Notes: generated from the letters alone by a model not told the origin. A stretch of 64,000 nucleotides of DNA from Acidovorax defluvii (GCA_003268905.1 QLTU01000001.1:215753-279752); one strand, 5' to 3'. Positions 39,195 through 48,540 are shown, counted from the first letter of the stretch. A program made the numbers and translations.

Positions 39195-40853
39195 TCAGGC
39201 CCTGAATTTGCTGGTGATAGGGTAACGCCAGTCCTTGCCGAAGCTGCGGCGCGTCACGCGCACGCCCACAGGGGCCTGGCGGCGCTTGTATTCGTTGAGC
39301 TTGATCAGCCGTGTGACGCGCTCGACATCGGCGCGCTCAAACCCGGCTGCAATGATGGACTCTATCGGCTCATCATTCTCCATGTAGCGAGCCACGATCG
39401 CATCGAGCACCTCGTAAGCCGGCAAACTATCCTGGTCTTTCTGGTCGGGGCGCAACTCGGCACTGGGCGGGCGCGTGATGATGCGCTCGGGGATGGGGTT
39501 CGCCCCGGTGCCATACGGGTCGTGGGCATTGCGCCAGCGCGCCAGGGCAAACACCCGGGTCTTGGCCACGTCCTTGATGGGCGCAAAGCCGCCGGCCATG
39601 TCACCGTACAGCGTGCAGTAGCCCGTGGCCAGCTCACTCTTGTTGCCGGTGGTCAGCACAATGGCCCCGAATTTGTTCGACAAGGCCATGAGCAGCATGC
39701 CGCGGATGCGCGCCTGCAGGTTCTCTTCGGTCGTGTCTTCGGCGCGGCCGGCAAAATGCGGCGCCAGCGCGGCCTTGAAGGCCTCGAACTGTGACGCAAT
39801 CGAGATTTCGTCATGGCGCACACCCATGCGCTCGGCCATGTCGCGCGCATCGATCCAGCTGATGTCCGCCGTGTAGGGCGACGGCATCATCACCGTGCGC
39901 ACCTTGTCGGCGCCCAGGGCATCCACCGCAATGGCCAGCACCAGCGCCGAATCAATGCCGCCCGACAAACCCAGCAAGGCGCCCGGGAAGCCGTTTTTGC
40001 CCACATAGTCGCGCACGCCCAGCACCAGCGCATCCCACAGGTCGGCTTCCAGGCTGCACTCGGGCACCACCTCTGCTTCTATTTTGATAGCTGCTTGCGC
40101 TTGCCGGATATGCGCAAACACCAGTTTTTCCTTGAAACCTGGGGCGCGCCCCGCTACCGAGCCATCTGCATTCAGGGCAAACGAGCGGCCTTCAAAAACC
40201 ACCTCGTCCTGCCCGCCCACCAGGTGGGCATAGACCAGTGGCAGGCCGGTCTCGGCCACGCGCACGCGCATGGTCTGCTCGCGCTCGGCGCTCTTGCCCA
40301 GGTGAAAGGGCGATGCATTGATCACCGCCAGCAGCTGCGCCCCCGCGCTGGCAGCAGCGCGTGCAGGCTCTGGAAACCATGCGTCTTCGCAGATCAGCAC
40401 CCCGACCCGCACGCCCTGCACCTCGAAAACGCAGGGCGACTGGCCGGCAACGAAATAGCGGCGCTCATCGAACACCTGGTAATTGGGCAGCTCGCGCTTG
40501 GCATAGGTCTGCTCGATCTGGCCATGCCGCAGCACGCTGGCCGCATTCAGGCACGGGCTGAACGCCGGGTCGCCGGCAGCCAGCTTTTGCGGATGGCCCA
40601 GAACGATCGCAAGGCCATTCAACCCCGCGGTCTCGCGGGCCACGGTTTTCACGGCATCATCACAGGCCGCCAGAAACGCGGGGCGCAGGAACAGGTCTTC
40701 TGCCGCGTAGCCACAGATGGCCAGTTCGGGCGTCAGCAACAGACGCGCGCCCTGCGCATGGGCTTCATGCGCGGCTGCGATGATTTTCTGCGCATTGCCG
40801 GGCATGTCGCCCACGACAAAATTGAGCTGAGCGGTGCAAATGGAGAGCATCAT
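39195..40853 (-). CDS. nadE: Glutamine-dependent NAD+ synthase
   Basis: Final step of NAD synthesis, amidating deamido-NAD with glutamine nitrogen. The 552-residue protein has an N-terminal nitrilase-type glutaminase (about 1-270, with LLTPELAICGYAAEDL and VGVLICEDAWFPEPAR holding the cysteine) and a C-terminal ATP-pyrophosphatase NAD synthase domain (LLGLSGGIDSALVLAIAVDA near 295). At about residues 244-260 the frame runs through a reverse copy of the interspersed repeat (HIRQAQAAIKIEAEVVPEC). Two adjacent ATGs are possible; the first is used. Confidence 0.95.
   Translation of the reverse strand: MMLSICTAQLNFVVGDMPGNAQKIIAAAHEAHAQGARLLLTPELAICGYAAEDLFLRPAFLAACDDAVKTVARETAGLNGLAIVLGHPQKLAAGDPAFSPCLNAASVLRHGQIEQTYAKRELPNYQVFDERRYFVAGQSPCVFEVQGVRVGVLICEDAWFPEPARAAASAGAQLLAVINASPFHLGKSAEREQTMRVRVAETGLPLVYAHLVGGQDEVVFEGRSFALNADGSVAGRAPGFKEKLVFAHIRQAQAAIKIEAEVVPECSLEADLWDALVLGVRDYVGKNGFPGALLGLSGGIDSALVLAIAVDALGADKVRTVMMPSPYTADISWIDARDMAERMGVRHDEISIASQFEAFKAALAPHFAGRAEDTTEENLQARIRGMLLMALSNKFGAIVLTTGNKSELATGYCTLYGDMAGGFAPIKDVAKTRVFALARWRNAHDPYGTGANPIPERIITRPPSAELRPDQKDQDSLPAYEVLDAIVARYMENDEPIESIIAAGFERADVERVTRLIKLNEYKRRQAPVGVRVTRRSFGKDWRYPITSKFRA
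40074..40120 (-). repeat. Interspersed ~50-bp repeat, copy 8, inside nadE
   Basis: Reverse copy core: CTATTTTGATAGCTGCTTGC followed by GCTTGCCGGATATGCGCAAA. It is read through in frame by nadE, in the linker between its two domains. Confidence 0.8.
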
Positions 40854-40942
40854 GGAACTGGAATCGGCTTTTGTAGCCGGGTTGGACACCGCCACCACAG
40901 CCCACAACGGCCCCGTGCAAAACGGTGGTCCACGGAGGCAGC

Positions 40943-42670
40943 ATGGCTGAAGGCGCCATTATCGCGCGCGTGCTGGCATCGCCCCTGGAGGTGGACGCCA
41001 CTGCCTGGAACGCCCTGCTGGCACTGCAATCGCACCCCACCCCGTTCATGCGCCACGAATACCTGGCCGCCCTGCATGAGAGCGAGAGCGCTGTTCCCCA
41101 CACGGGCTGGACACCTCGGTTCATGACCCTGTGGGAGGGCGACCTGCTGGTGGCAGCCTGCCCGCTGTACCTCAAAAGCCATTCTTACGGCGAATACGTG
41201 TTTGACTGGGCCTGGGCCAGTGCCTACGAGCAACACGGCGTCCCCTACTACCCCAAGGCCGTGGTGGCGGTGCCCTTCACGCCCGTGCCCGGCACCCGGC
41301 TGATGGCGCGCGACGCCGCAGCCCGCCAGGGGCTGGTGCAGGCACTGTGCCAGTGGTGCGAGGACGAGGGCATCTCGTCACTGCATGTGCTGTTCGCCAG
41401 CGACGACGATGTGCTGACCGGCGCCCGCGAAGGCCTGATGCTGCGGCATACGGTGCAGTTTCATTGGAAGAATGTGGCCCCCACGCTCGGCACTGACGTG
41501 TCCTCGCTGCCCCCCGAGGGGGCTCTCGCCGCCTTGGGACGGCCCGGCGGCGGCTCGGGTGCGGCCCCCACGCTCGGCACTGACGTGTCCTCGCTGCCCC
41601 CCGAGGGGGCTCTCGCCGCCTTGGGGCGGCCCGGCGGCGGCTCGGGTGCGGCCCCCACGCTCGGCACTGACGTGTCCTCGCTGCCCCCCGAGGGGGCTCT
41701 CGCCGCCTTGGGGCGGCCCGGCGGCGGCTCGGGTGCGGCCCCCACGCTCGGCACTGACGTGTCCTCGCTGCCCCCCGAGGGGGCTCTCGCCGCCTTGGGG
41801 CGGCCCGGCGGCGGCTCGGGTGCGGCCCCCACGCTCGGCACTGACGTGTCCTCGCTGCCCCCCGAGGGGGCTCTCGCCGCCTTGGGGCGGCCCGGCGGCG
41901 GCTCGGGTGCGGCCCCCACGCTCGGCACGGGCGGGTTTTTGCTGCCCACAGAGAGCGTCCTCGCAGCGGTCGAAAGCCATTGCGACAGCGGCTCGGCGGC
42001 AGCCGGAACGCTTGCCTACCGCGATTTCGACGATTTTCTGGCGCACCTCACGCAGGAAAAGCGCAAGAAATTCCGCCAGGAACGCCGGCGCGTGGCCGAG
42101 GCAGGTGTCACCTTTCGCTGGGCACTGGGGGCTGACATCACTGCGGACGACTGGAACTTCTTTTACCGTTGCTACGAACGCACCTATCTGGAACACGGCA
42201 ACCCGCCCTACCTCACGCGGGCATTCTTTCAGCAGATGGCCGCTCGCATGCCCGAACACTGGCTGCTGTTTATTGCAGAGCGCGAAGGCCGGCCTATTGC
42301 TAGTAGTTTGATAGCTATCAGCGCACAGCCATCAAGCGCCAGAGGCCAATATCATTCAAAGTATGCCGGCTGCACCGCCTACGGCCGTTACTGGGGTGCG
42401 CTGGAGCGGGTGGACTGCCTCCATTTCGAAGCCTGCTACTACCAGCCCCTGGCATGGTGCATTGCGCATGGCGTGCAGCGATTCGAAGGCGGCGCGCAAG
42501 GCGAGCACAAAATGGCCCGCGCCCTGCTGCCCGTTCCGGCGACCAGCATGCACTGGCTGGCAAATCCGGCATTTGCCGATGCGGTGGACCGGTTTCTGGC
42601 ACGCGAAGGTGCGGGGGTAGAGCAGTATCTGGACCATCTGCAGGCACGCAGCCCGTTTCGGGCGGCCTGA
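40943..42670 (+). CDS. FemAB-like N-acyltransferase with internal tandem repeats
   Basis: A 575-residue member of the COG3146/FemAB-like GNAT acyltransferase family, annotated elsewhere as peptidoglycan-related; the true substrate is unknown. Conserved halves are residues 1-178 (NALLALQSHPTPFMRHEYLA and YLKSHSYGEYVFDWAWA) and from about 355 on (FLAHLTQEKRKKFRQERRRV, YLTRAFFQQMAARMPEHW, FEGGAQGEHKMARALLP). Between them lie five near-identical 29-residue repeats plus a decayed sixth. A copy of the interspersed repeat lies at about residues 451-471. GGAGG stands before the chosen ATG. Without insertions the length would be about 400, near the family norm. Confidence 0.9.
   Translation: MAEGAIIARVLASPLEVDATAWNALLALQSHPTPFMRHEYLAALHESESAVPHTGWTPRFMTLWEGDLLVAACPLYLKSHSYGEYVFDWAWASAYEQHGVPYYPKAVVAVPFTPVPGTRLMARDAAARQGLVQALCQWCEDEGISSLHVLFASDDDVLTGAREGLMLRHTVQFHWKNVAPTLGTDVSSLPPEGALAALGRPGGGSGAAPTLGTDVSSLPPEGALAALGRPGGGSGAAPTLGTDVSSLPPEGALAALGRPGGGSGAAPTLGTDVSSLPPEGALAALGRPGGGSGAAPTLGTDVSSLPPEGALAALGRPGGGSGAAPTLGTGGFLLPTESVLAAVESHCDSGSAAAGTLAYRDFDDFLAHLTQEKRKKFRQERRRVAEAGVTFRWALGADITADDWNFFYRCYERTYLEHGNPPYLTRAFFQQMAARMPEHWLLFIAEREGRPIASSLIAISAQPSSARGQYHSKYAGCTAYGRYWGALERVDCLHFEACYYQPLAWCIAHGVQRFEGGAQGEHKMARALLPVPATSMHWLANPAFADAVDRFLAREGAGVEQYLDHLQARSPFRAA
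41477..41928 (+). repeat. 87-bp tandem array, 5.2 copies, in frame
   Basis: Units start at 41477, 41564, 41651, 41738, 41825 and 41912 (the last partial; a decayed copy continues to about 42000). Each encodes 29 residues beginning APTLGTDVSSLPPEGALAAL. Copies differ by about one base (GGGACGG versus GGGGCGG in the first). The unit contains the inverted pair CCCCC/GGGGG and GCCGCC..GGCGGC and resembles the intergenic repeats at 53.9 and 56.6 kb. Confidence 0.97.
42296..42355 (-). repeat. Interspersed ~50-bp repeat, copy 9, inside the FemAB-like gene
   Basis: Reverse copy: AGTAGTTTGATAGCTATCAG followed by CGCACAGCCATCAAGCGCCA and GAGGCCAATATC. It encodes SLIAISAQPSSARGQYH in the middle of the conserved C-terminal domain. 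Confidence 0.85.
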
Positions 42671-42735
42671 CACCTCGCCTCACACAATGGCGGGGCCAAA
42701 ACCCGGCGGCCTCGCGCCGCCGACGCTGCGGGGCC

Positions 42736-43026
42736 TCAGCCGCCGCAGGCGCCACCCGAGCAGCAAGAACCGCCCGTGGCTGCGGCGGGCTCGGTCTTGC
42801 TGATCTGTACACGCCACAGATCGGGGCCTTGCTGCAGATAAGCCCATTTGAACGCGCCCGCAGAGCGGACCTCGAATTGCTGGCGCAGGGGCTGTGGATC
42901 ATGGTCGTTGACCAATTGCAGCGCCTCGCCGGGCAACAGCGCATCGAAGCGGCCAAAAATCAGGGCGTGGCGCTCGCGGGGCGCAATTTCACGCACATCG
43001 ATGACGGAATTCTGGGTGGAAGTCAT
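42736..43026 (-). CDS. DUF2249 domain protein
   Basis: A 96-residue cytoplasmic protein with the DUF2249 pattern (VIDVREIAPRERHALIFGRF, then LVNDHDPQPLRQQFE) and a Cys/Gly-rich tail GGSCCSGGACGG that could bind metal. The family is often found with nitric-oxide and denitrification genes. It is downstream of nnrS on the same strand with a 129-base gap; joint regulation is inferred. Confidence 0.85.
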   Translation of the reverse strand: MTSTQNSVIDVREIAPRERHALIFGRFDALLPGEALQLVNDHDPQPLRQQFEVRSAGAFKWAYLQQGPDLWRVQISKTEPAAATGGSCCSGGACGG

Positions 43027-43155
43027 GGCAAAGCCTTTCTAGGGGAAGGGAACAAGAGCAACGAAAAATGATTCAGACGGGCAACCTCGGCCCCGGCGCT
43101 GAGTCGTTGAGGCGCTGGCAAGGCGTTGCAACAACACCGCCCGCGCACAGCGCCA

Positions 43156-44370
43156 TCAGCCGTCCTTGCCGTCCAGCCGGGTCTGGAACAGCCAGGGGGT
43201 AAAGAGGCCCAGGTAAATGGCAAAAGCCGTGGACCAGGCCAGCGCGGCCACCACCAGTGTGGCGGCATACCACTGCGGTGCGGCCAGCGGCACAAGGACA
43301 CGCAAAACAGCGGCGCCCATCACCAGCCCATAGGCCAGCACCTCCAGCCGGGAAGCCTGCAGCGGCCGGCCCGTGTGGCCGCGCGCCGTGCGGGTGATCA
43401 TGCCGATGATCAGCCCCCCCGTGACACCCACAGCAAAGGCATGCACCGCAGCAGACACGGCCACCACACCCAGTTGCGCCAAGGCCAGCAGAGCAAAGCC
43501 CACAGGAATCCAGGCATACGACGCGTGCAGAATCCACAAGATGGGGCGGTTGAGGGTGATCCAGGGTTTCCATCCCCACATGCGCACGCCGTGCAGCAGC
43601 GCCGCCAGCCCGGCAAGCACCGCCGTGACCGCGCCCACGCCAAAAGGAGCACACACCCATGAGACCAGCGCCAGTGCGGTGACGGCCATGGTGGTGAGTT
43701 CCAGCGGGCGCCGCGCCTGCAGCTTGAGCCCCGGGTTCACGCTCATGGTGAAAGCCGGCACCACGCGTCCGGCCATGACGCATTCAATCAGCACAATAAG
43801 CGCCAGGCCAGCATGCAGCGCCTGCACGGGCGGCAGGCTGATGACACCCATGACCGCCAGGTGAAACGCGACATTGGCCAGCGACAGCAGCACCAGCACC
43901 CCCATCAGCGGCAAATTGCGGCGGTTGCGCGCCCGCAGCAGCACCGCCAGCAAAATGCCCGCCACCACCGGCAGCAAGACCATGTCCAGCGCTGCATAGA
44001 CCGCATAGGGGGCCACCACGGCAGCCACCCTGGCGGCAAGCCAGAGCAGTGCCAGCGCCCCCAGCAACGCACCGCGCGGCGTGGACAGCCCTGTCCACGC
44101 CTTCACGGCCGTGAGCAAGAACCCGATGATGACGGTGGCGGCAAACCCGAACAGCATTTCGTGGGCGTGCCACAGCAGGGGAGCGACCGGAAGATCGAGC
44201 GCAAGCCACCCAAGCATGGAAGCTATCCACAGCGGCACGGTCAGGCACGCCACAAAGGCCGCGCCCAGATAAAACGGGCGAAAACCCAGACGCAGGAATG
44301 GCAAGCCCTGCAAAGCAGAGGCCGGAGCCACGCCTGCGGTGGAGACGACGGGTGTTGAGATGGGTTTCAT
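43156..44370 (-). CDS. nnrS: NnrS family haem-copper membrane protein
   Basis: A 404-residue integral membrane protein with about twelve helices. NnrS proteins protect against nitric oxide stress. Conserved family features are LGFRPFYLGAAFVACL at the N-terminus, LLWHAHEMLFGFAATVIIGF with its histidines near residue 68, and HAFAVGVTGGLIIGMITRTA near 312. An NsrR-like operator lies 48 bases before the start. Confidence 0.93.
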   Translation of the reverse strand: MKPISTPVVSTAGVAPASALQGLPFLRLGFRPFYLGAAFVACLTVPLWIASMLGWLALDLPVAPLLWHAHEMLFGFAATVIIGFLLTAVKAWTGLSTPRGALLGALALLWLAARVAAVVAPYAVYAALDMVLLPVVAGILLAVLLRARNRRNLPLMGVLVLLSLANVAFHLAVMGVISLPPVQALHAGLALIVLIECVMAGRVVPAFTMSVNPGLKLQARRPLELTTMAVTALALVSWVCAPFGVGAVTAVLAGLAALLHGVRMWGWKPWITLNRPILWILHASYAWIPVGFALLALAQLGVVAVSAAVHAFAVGVTGGLIIGMITRTARGHTGRPLQASRLEVLAYGLVMGAAVLRVLVPLAAPQWYAATLVVAALAWSTAFAIYLGLFTPWLFQTRLDGKDG

Positions 44371-44721
44371 GCGGTGCGGCCCGCTGCGCCGGAACGACGC
44401 AAGCAGCGGAAATTTATAAGATTCATTTTACATGAATATTAATGCGTGACGCTCGCCAACACAACATCCGCCACACGCGCTGCGGCGCAAAAAGTACTTT
44501 GACAGCACAACGGTGGCGCAGGGCAAGCCGCTAAAAAGCGTGCAATGCTCTGCCGCTGCACGGCGGCAGTTACCGACCGTCAGGTCATCAGCGATTGAGG
44601 TTTTTTGTGCGAGGCAGCCCTGCCCTCGCCGCAGCGTTGCCCGGCCTTCACCCTGCTGAAGAAGTGAGGGCCGCGCCCCCCGGACTGCCCGAGAAAAGGA
44701 GTGCTGATTCGCCGGTGCCGC
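44371..44721. other. Intergenic region upstream of nnrS
   Basis: About 350 bases between nnrS and cheW. It holds the NsrR-like palindrome (44418-44440) in an AT-rich stretch. The rest shows no gene, hairpin terminator or repeat that I can support. Confidence 0.6.
44418..44440 (-). promoter_or_regulatory. NsrR-like operator before nnrS
   Basis: AAGATTCATTT-T-ACATGAATATT, an 11-1-11 inverted repeat close to the NsrR consensus (AAnATGCATTT-n-AAATGCATnTT). It lies in an AT-rich patch 48 bases upstream of nnrS. This is a consensus match with two symmetric deviations; no nsrR gene is in the window. Confidence 0.65.
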
Positions 44722-45234
44722 TTACTGCGCGACCTGGGCCACCAGGCCCATTTCGGCGCTGCTCAGCAAGGATTCAATGTCCATCATGATGAGCATGCGG
44801 TCGCCCACGGTGGCAATGCCGGTCACAAAGGCCGAGTCCACCTGGCTTTCAAACTGTGGCGCCGGCTTGATGGCATCGGGCGTGAGGGCCACCACATCGG
44901 CCACGGCATCCACCACCGCACCCAGCACGGTGCCACCCACGTTCAGGATGATGACCACGGTGAAATCGGTGTAATCGGCCTGGGGGCAGTGCAGTTTCAG
45001 GCGCAGATCCACGATGGGAACGATGCGCCCGCGCAAATCCACCACGCCCTTGATGAAGTCGGGCGCATGCGCCATGCGCGTGGGCTGCTCGTACGAGCGG
45101 ATCTCCTGCACCCGCAGGATATCGATGCCGTACTCCTCCTCCCCCAGGCGAAAGGTCAGATATTCCGCCGCGCGGGCTGCGGCAGCGGTGCGCGAAGACG
45201 CCTCGGAACGGGTTGCAGTGGGGGCAGAAATCAT
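44722..45234 (-). CDS. cheW: Chemotaxis coupling protein CheW
   Basis: A 170-residue adaptor linking chemoreceptors to CheA. After an Ala/Ser-rich N-terminus, the CheW domain (about 23-165) shows YLTFRLGEEEYGIDILRVQE, then FIKGVVDLRGRIVPIVDLRL and VVIILNVGGTVLGAVVDAVA. There are no other chemotaxis genes in the window, so it is an isolated cheW. An orphan role or a partner for distant receptors is possible. Confidence 0.94.
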   Translation of the reverse strand: MISAPTATRSEASSRTAAAARAAEYLTFRLGEEEYGIDILRVQEIRSYEQPTRMAHAPDFIKGVVDLRGRIVPIVDLRLKLHCPQADYTDFTVVIILNVGGTVLGAVVDAVADVVALTPDAIKPAPQFESQVDSAFVTGIATVGDRMLIMMDIESLLSSAEMGLVAQVAQ

Positions 45235-45466
45235 GTGCGCATCCTTGAAAACATCGGTTCGGGCAGGCTGGCGATTGCGCCGGGCCTACGCATATCGCCA
45301 GGGCATAGCAGTCTTCAGTTGCATTTACTCACAACTACCCCGTTGCCAGCGTGGCGCGGATCGATGGCGCGGTATGGACGGACTTCGTGCGGGGGCCACG
45401 GGCGTTTGGTGCTGCGTTGGCCGTCTGGTCGACGCGGCAGCATTCCCCAGGCTGCCCACCGGCCAG

Positions 45467-45503
45467 AAAAAAAGCATGCACCCCGTTGGGGTGCATGCTT
45501 TAA
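45467..45503 (-). terminator. ppa terminator
   Basis: Stem AAAGCATGCACCCC/GGGGTGCATGCTTT with a GTTG-type loop; on the minus strand a run of seven T follows. Very stable and nearly bidirectional. Confidence 0.92.
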
Positions 45504-45558
45504 TTTTGATAGCTGTCAGCGCTTATTAGTAAAGGGCTTGGGCGTCATTTGATTCAAA
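45503..45558 (-). repeat. Interspersed ~50-bp repeat, copy 10
   Basis: Reverse copy: ATTTTGATAGCTGTCAGCGC followed by TTATTAGTAAAGGGCTTGGG and CGTCATTTGATTC. It lies just downstream of ppa. Confidence 0.85.
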
Positions 45559-45575
45559 AATGGGGTTGAACCGGC

Positions 45576-46112
45576 TCAACCCAGGCTCTTTTGGTAGTTG
45601 GCGATGCCGTCGCTGATTTCCTTCTTGGCCGAGTCGATACCTTCCCAGCCCAGCACCTTGACCCACTTGCCTTTTTCCAGGTCCTTGTAGTGCTCGAAGA
45701 AGTGAGCGATGGCGTTGCGGCGCATGGCGTTCACGTCGTCGATGGTCTTCCAGTGGTCGTACATGGGCAGGATCTTGGAGGTGGGCACCGCAATGACCTT
45801 GCCATCCACGCCGGCTTCGTCTTCCATCATCAGGATACCCAGGGGGCGGCAAGTCACGACCACACCGGGATGAAGGGGGTAAGGCGTGATCACCAGCACG
45901 TCCACCGGGTCACCGTCGCCCGACAGCGTTTGCGGCACATAGCCGTAGTTCGTTGGGTAGTGCATGGCCGTGGTCATGAAACGGTCCACGAAGATGGCGC
46001 CCGATTCCTTGTCCACTTCATACTTGATAGGGTCGGCGTTCATCGGTATCTCGATGACCACATTGAAGGTATCGGGAACGTTCTTGCCTGGGGGGACGTT
46101 GTTGAGAGACAT
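45576..46112 (-). CDS. ppa: Inorganic pyrophosphatase (soluble, family I)
   Basis: Cytoplasmic enzyme of 178 residues hydrolysing pyrophosphate. The signature [16 protein letters not shown] with its metal-binding aspartates is near residue 65, and [13 protein letters not shown] precedes it. The ATG giving [19 protein letters not shown] is used; 25 in-frame codons upstream are unlike the family. It is divergent from the membrane pyrophosphatase gene, with about 230 bases between. Confidence 0.97.
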   Translation of the reverse strand: MSLNNVPPGKNVPDTFNVVIEIPMNADPIKYEVDKESGAIFVDRFMTTAMHYPTNYGYVPQTLSGDGDPVDVLVITPYPLHPGVVVTCRPLGILMMEDEAGVDGKVIAVPTSKILPMYDHWKTIDDVNAMRRNAIAHFFEHYKDLEKGKWVKVLGWEGIDSAKKEISDGIANYQKSLG

Positions 46113-46344
46113 GTCTTGTATGAAAAGTTGATTGAAGACAATCCACGCAGCACGACGCGTCGGGATTAACCCTGATTTTAGGCACACACCCCTTTCTGCC
46201 CGCTTGCAATCTGGCGTTTGGCTGTAAATTGGGTCTGTTGGCCAATCGACTCCAGTACGCTAGAGCGCGAGGAAGCAACGCAGCGGAAGCACACCGATGC
46301 GTTGTGTTTCCTTCCGTGCATCTCAATACTTCAAGGAGTGACGA

Positions 46345-48426
46345 ATGGCTGGAAATACAGCGCTGACTGCCCCTCTGATACTGGCTCTGGTTTGCGGATT
46401 GATTGCGGTGGCCTATGGAATCTGGGCCCGGGGATGGATTCTTGCCAAGGACCCCGGCAATGCCCGCATGCAGGAGATTGCCGCCGCCATCCAGGCCGGG
46501 GCTGCTGCCTACCTCGCCCGCCAGTACAAGACCATCGCCATCGTCGGCGTGGTGCTGGCGGTTCTCATCGGCATTTTTCTCGACGGCACGACGGCCGTGG
46601 GCTTTGTGGTGGGCGCGGTGCTCTCGGGCGCCTGCGGCTTCATCGGCATGAACGTGTCGGTGCGCGCCAACGTGCGCACAGCGCAGGCCGCCACGCACGG
46701 CATTGGCCCGGCGCTCGATGTAGCGTTCCGGGGCGGGGCCATCACCGGCATGCTGGTGGTGGGGCTGGGCCTGTTGGGCGTCACGGGCTTTTACTGGTTT
46801 CTGGCGGGCAACGGCAATCTCACGCCCACGGCCAACCTGGCCAATCTGCTCAACCCGCTGATTGGCTTTGCGTTCGGCTCGTCGCTGATTTCGATCTTTG
46901 CGCGCCTGGGCGGCGGCATCTTCACCAAGGGCGCCGATGTGGGCGCCGACCTGGTGGGCAAGGTCGAGGCGGGCATCCCTGAAGACGACCCGCGCAACCC
47001 CGCCGTGATTGCCGACAACGTGGGCGACAACGTGGGCGATTGCGCCGGCATGGCGGCCGACCTGTTCGAGACCTACGCCGTGACGCTGATCGCCACCATG
47101 GTGCTGGGCGCGCTGCTGGTGGGCACCGCGCCCGTCAACGCCGTGGTGTACCCACTGGCGCTGGGGGCTGCGTCCATCATTGCGTCCATCATCGGCTGCT
47201 TCTTCGTGAAGGCCTCGCCCGGCATGAAGAACGTGATGCCTGCGCTGTACAAGGGCCTGGCGATTGCGGGCGTGCTGTCACTCATCGCCTTCTACTTCGT
47301 CACCGTCTGGATCATGCCGGACAACGCCATCACCGCCACCGGCAGCCAGATGAAGCTGTTTGGCGCCTGCGCCACCGGGCTGGTGCTGACGGCAGCGCTG
47401 GTATGGATTACCGAGTTCTACACGGGCACGCAGTATTCGCCCGTGCAGCACATCGCGCAGGCATCGACCACAGGCCACGGCACCAACATCATCGCGGGCC
47501 TGGGCGTGTCCATGCGGTCCACCGCATGGCCCGTGATTTTTGTGTGCCTGGCCATTCTCTCGGCCTACCAGCTGGCAGGCCTTTACGGCATTGCCGTGGC
47601 GGCCATGTCCATGCTGAGCATGGCGGGCATCGTGGTGGCGCTGGATGCCTATGGCCCCATCACCGACAACGCCGGCGGCATTGCCGAAATGGCCGAGCTG
47701 CCCAGCAGCGTGCGCGACGTCACCGACCCGCTGGACGCCGTGGGCAACACCACCAAGGCCGTCACCAAGGGCTATGCCATTGGCTCGGCCGGGCTGGCCG
47801 CGCTGGTGCTGTTTGCCGACTACACCCACAAGCTCGAAAGCTATGGCCGCGCCATCAGCTTTGACCTGAGCGATCCTTTGGTGATCGTGGGTCTTTTCAT
47901 CGGTGGGCTGATCCCCTACCTGTTTGGCGCCATGGCCATGGAGGCCGTGGGCCGCGCCGCTGGTGCTGTGGTGGTGGAAGTGCGCCGCCAGTTCCGTGAC
48001 ATTCCCGGCATCATGGAGGGCACGGCCAAGCCCGAATACGGCAAAGCCGTGGACATGCTGACCACCGCCGCCATCAAGGAGATGGTGATCCCCAGCCTGC
48101 TGCCTGTGGTGGTGCCCATCGTGGTGGGCCTGGCGCTTGGCCCCAAGGCGCTGGGCGGCCTGCTGATGGGCACCATCGTTACGGGCCTGTTCGTGGCCAT
48201 CAGCATGTGCACGGGCGGCGGAGCGTGGGACAACGCCAAAAAGTACATCGAAGACGGCCACCACGGCGGCAAGGGCTCTGAGGCCCACAAGGCCGCCGTC
48301 ACGGGCGACACCGTGGGCGACCCCTACAAGGACACCGCCGGCCCCGCCATCAACCCGCTGATCAAGATCATCAACATCGTGGCGCTGCTCATCGTGCCAC
48401 TGGTGGTCAAGTTTCACGGCGGCTGA
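46345..48426 (+). CDS. hppA: Membrane-bound proton-translocating pyrophosphatase
   Basis: A 693-residue integral membrane ion pump (about 16 helices) coupling pyrophosphate hydrolysis to proton transport. The substrate site is in [20 protein letters not shown] near residue 212 and the C-terminal [19 protein letters not shown]. The potassium-determining position reads [10 protein letters not shown]: lysine after GNTT is the mark of the K+-independent subclass, where K+-dependent enzymes have alanine. AAGGAG precedes the ATG. It is divergent from soluble ppa. Confidence 0.97.
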   Translation: MAGNTALTAPLILALVCGLIAVAYGIWARGWILAKDPGNARMQEIAAAIQAGAAAYLARQYKTIAIVGVVLAVLIGIFLDGTTAVGFVVGAVLSGACGFIGMNVSVRANVRTAQAATHGIGPALDVAFRGGAITGMLVVGLGLLGVTGFYWFLAGNGNLTPTANLANLLNPLIGFAFGSSLISIFARLGGGIFTKGADVGADLVGKVEAGIPEDDPRNPAVIADNVGDNVGDCAGMAADLFETYAVTLIATMVLGALLVGTAPVNAVVYPLALGAASIIASIIGCFFVKASPGMKNVMPALYKGLAIAGVLSLIAFYFVTVWIMPDNAITATGSQMKLFGACATGLVLTAALVWITEFYTGTQYSPVQHIAQASTTGHGTNIIAGLGVSMRSTAWPVIFVCLAILSAYQLAGLYGIAVAAMSMLSMAGIVVALDAYGPITDNAGGIAEMAELPSSVRDVTDPLDAVGNTTKAVTKGYAIGSAGLAALVLFADYTHKLESYGRAISFDLSDPLVIVGLFIGGLIPYLFGAMAMEAVGRAAGAVVVEVRRQFRDIPGIMEGTAKPEYGKAVDMLTTAAIKEMVIPSLLPVVVPIVVGLALGPKALGGLLMGTIVTGLFVAISMCTGGGAWDNAKKYIEDGHHGGKGSEAHKAAVTGDTVGDPYKDTAGPAINPLIKIINIVALLIVPLVVKFHGG

Positions 48427-48443
48427 TGCACCGCCACGGCCCC

Positions 48444-48472
48444 AAAGGCTCGCTGCGGCGGGCCTTTTTTTT
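48444..48472 (+). terminator. hppA terminator
   Basis: AAAGGCTCGC / GCGGGCCTTT hairpin (imperfect) followed by a run of T. Confidence 0.7.
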
Positions 48473-48540
48473 GGCCTTATTGGGCCGCTAGCGGCCCCCT
48501 TGCGCCACCTGCCGCCCAGCGCAAACCGCATCCAAACGCT

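Larger units (their letters stand above)
45235..45575. other. Intergenic region between ppa and cheW
   Basis: It contains the ppa terminator (45467-45503) and a repeat copy (45503-45558). The remainder upstream of cheW should hold its promoter, but no clear hexamer pair is visible. Confidence 0.6.

Noticed and set aside
41477..41928. Tandem array considered as a CRISPR
   Set aside because: Direct contiguous repeats with no spacers, inside a coding frame, and no cas genes in the window.
41461..41949. Minus-strand frames through the 87-bp array that look like Pro-rich repeat proteins
   Set aside because: An 87-bp unit without stops is open in all six frames; only the plus frame is continuous with conserved sequence on both sides.
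44371..44721. FNR/Dnr-type site (TTGAT-N4-ATCAA) before nnrS
   Set aside because: No such palindrome is present; the visible inverted repeat fits NsrR better.
47278..48531. 417-codon frame antisense to hppA
   Set aside because: His-rich shadow frame; hppA is unambiguous.
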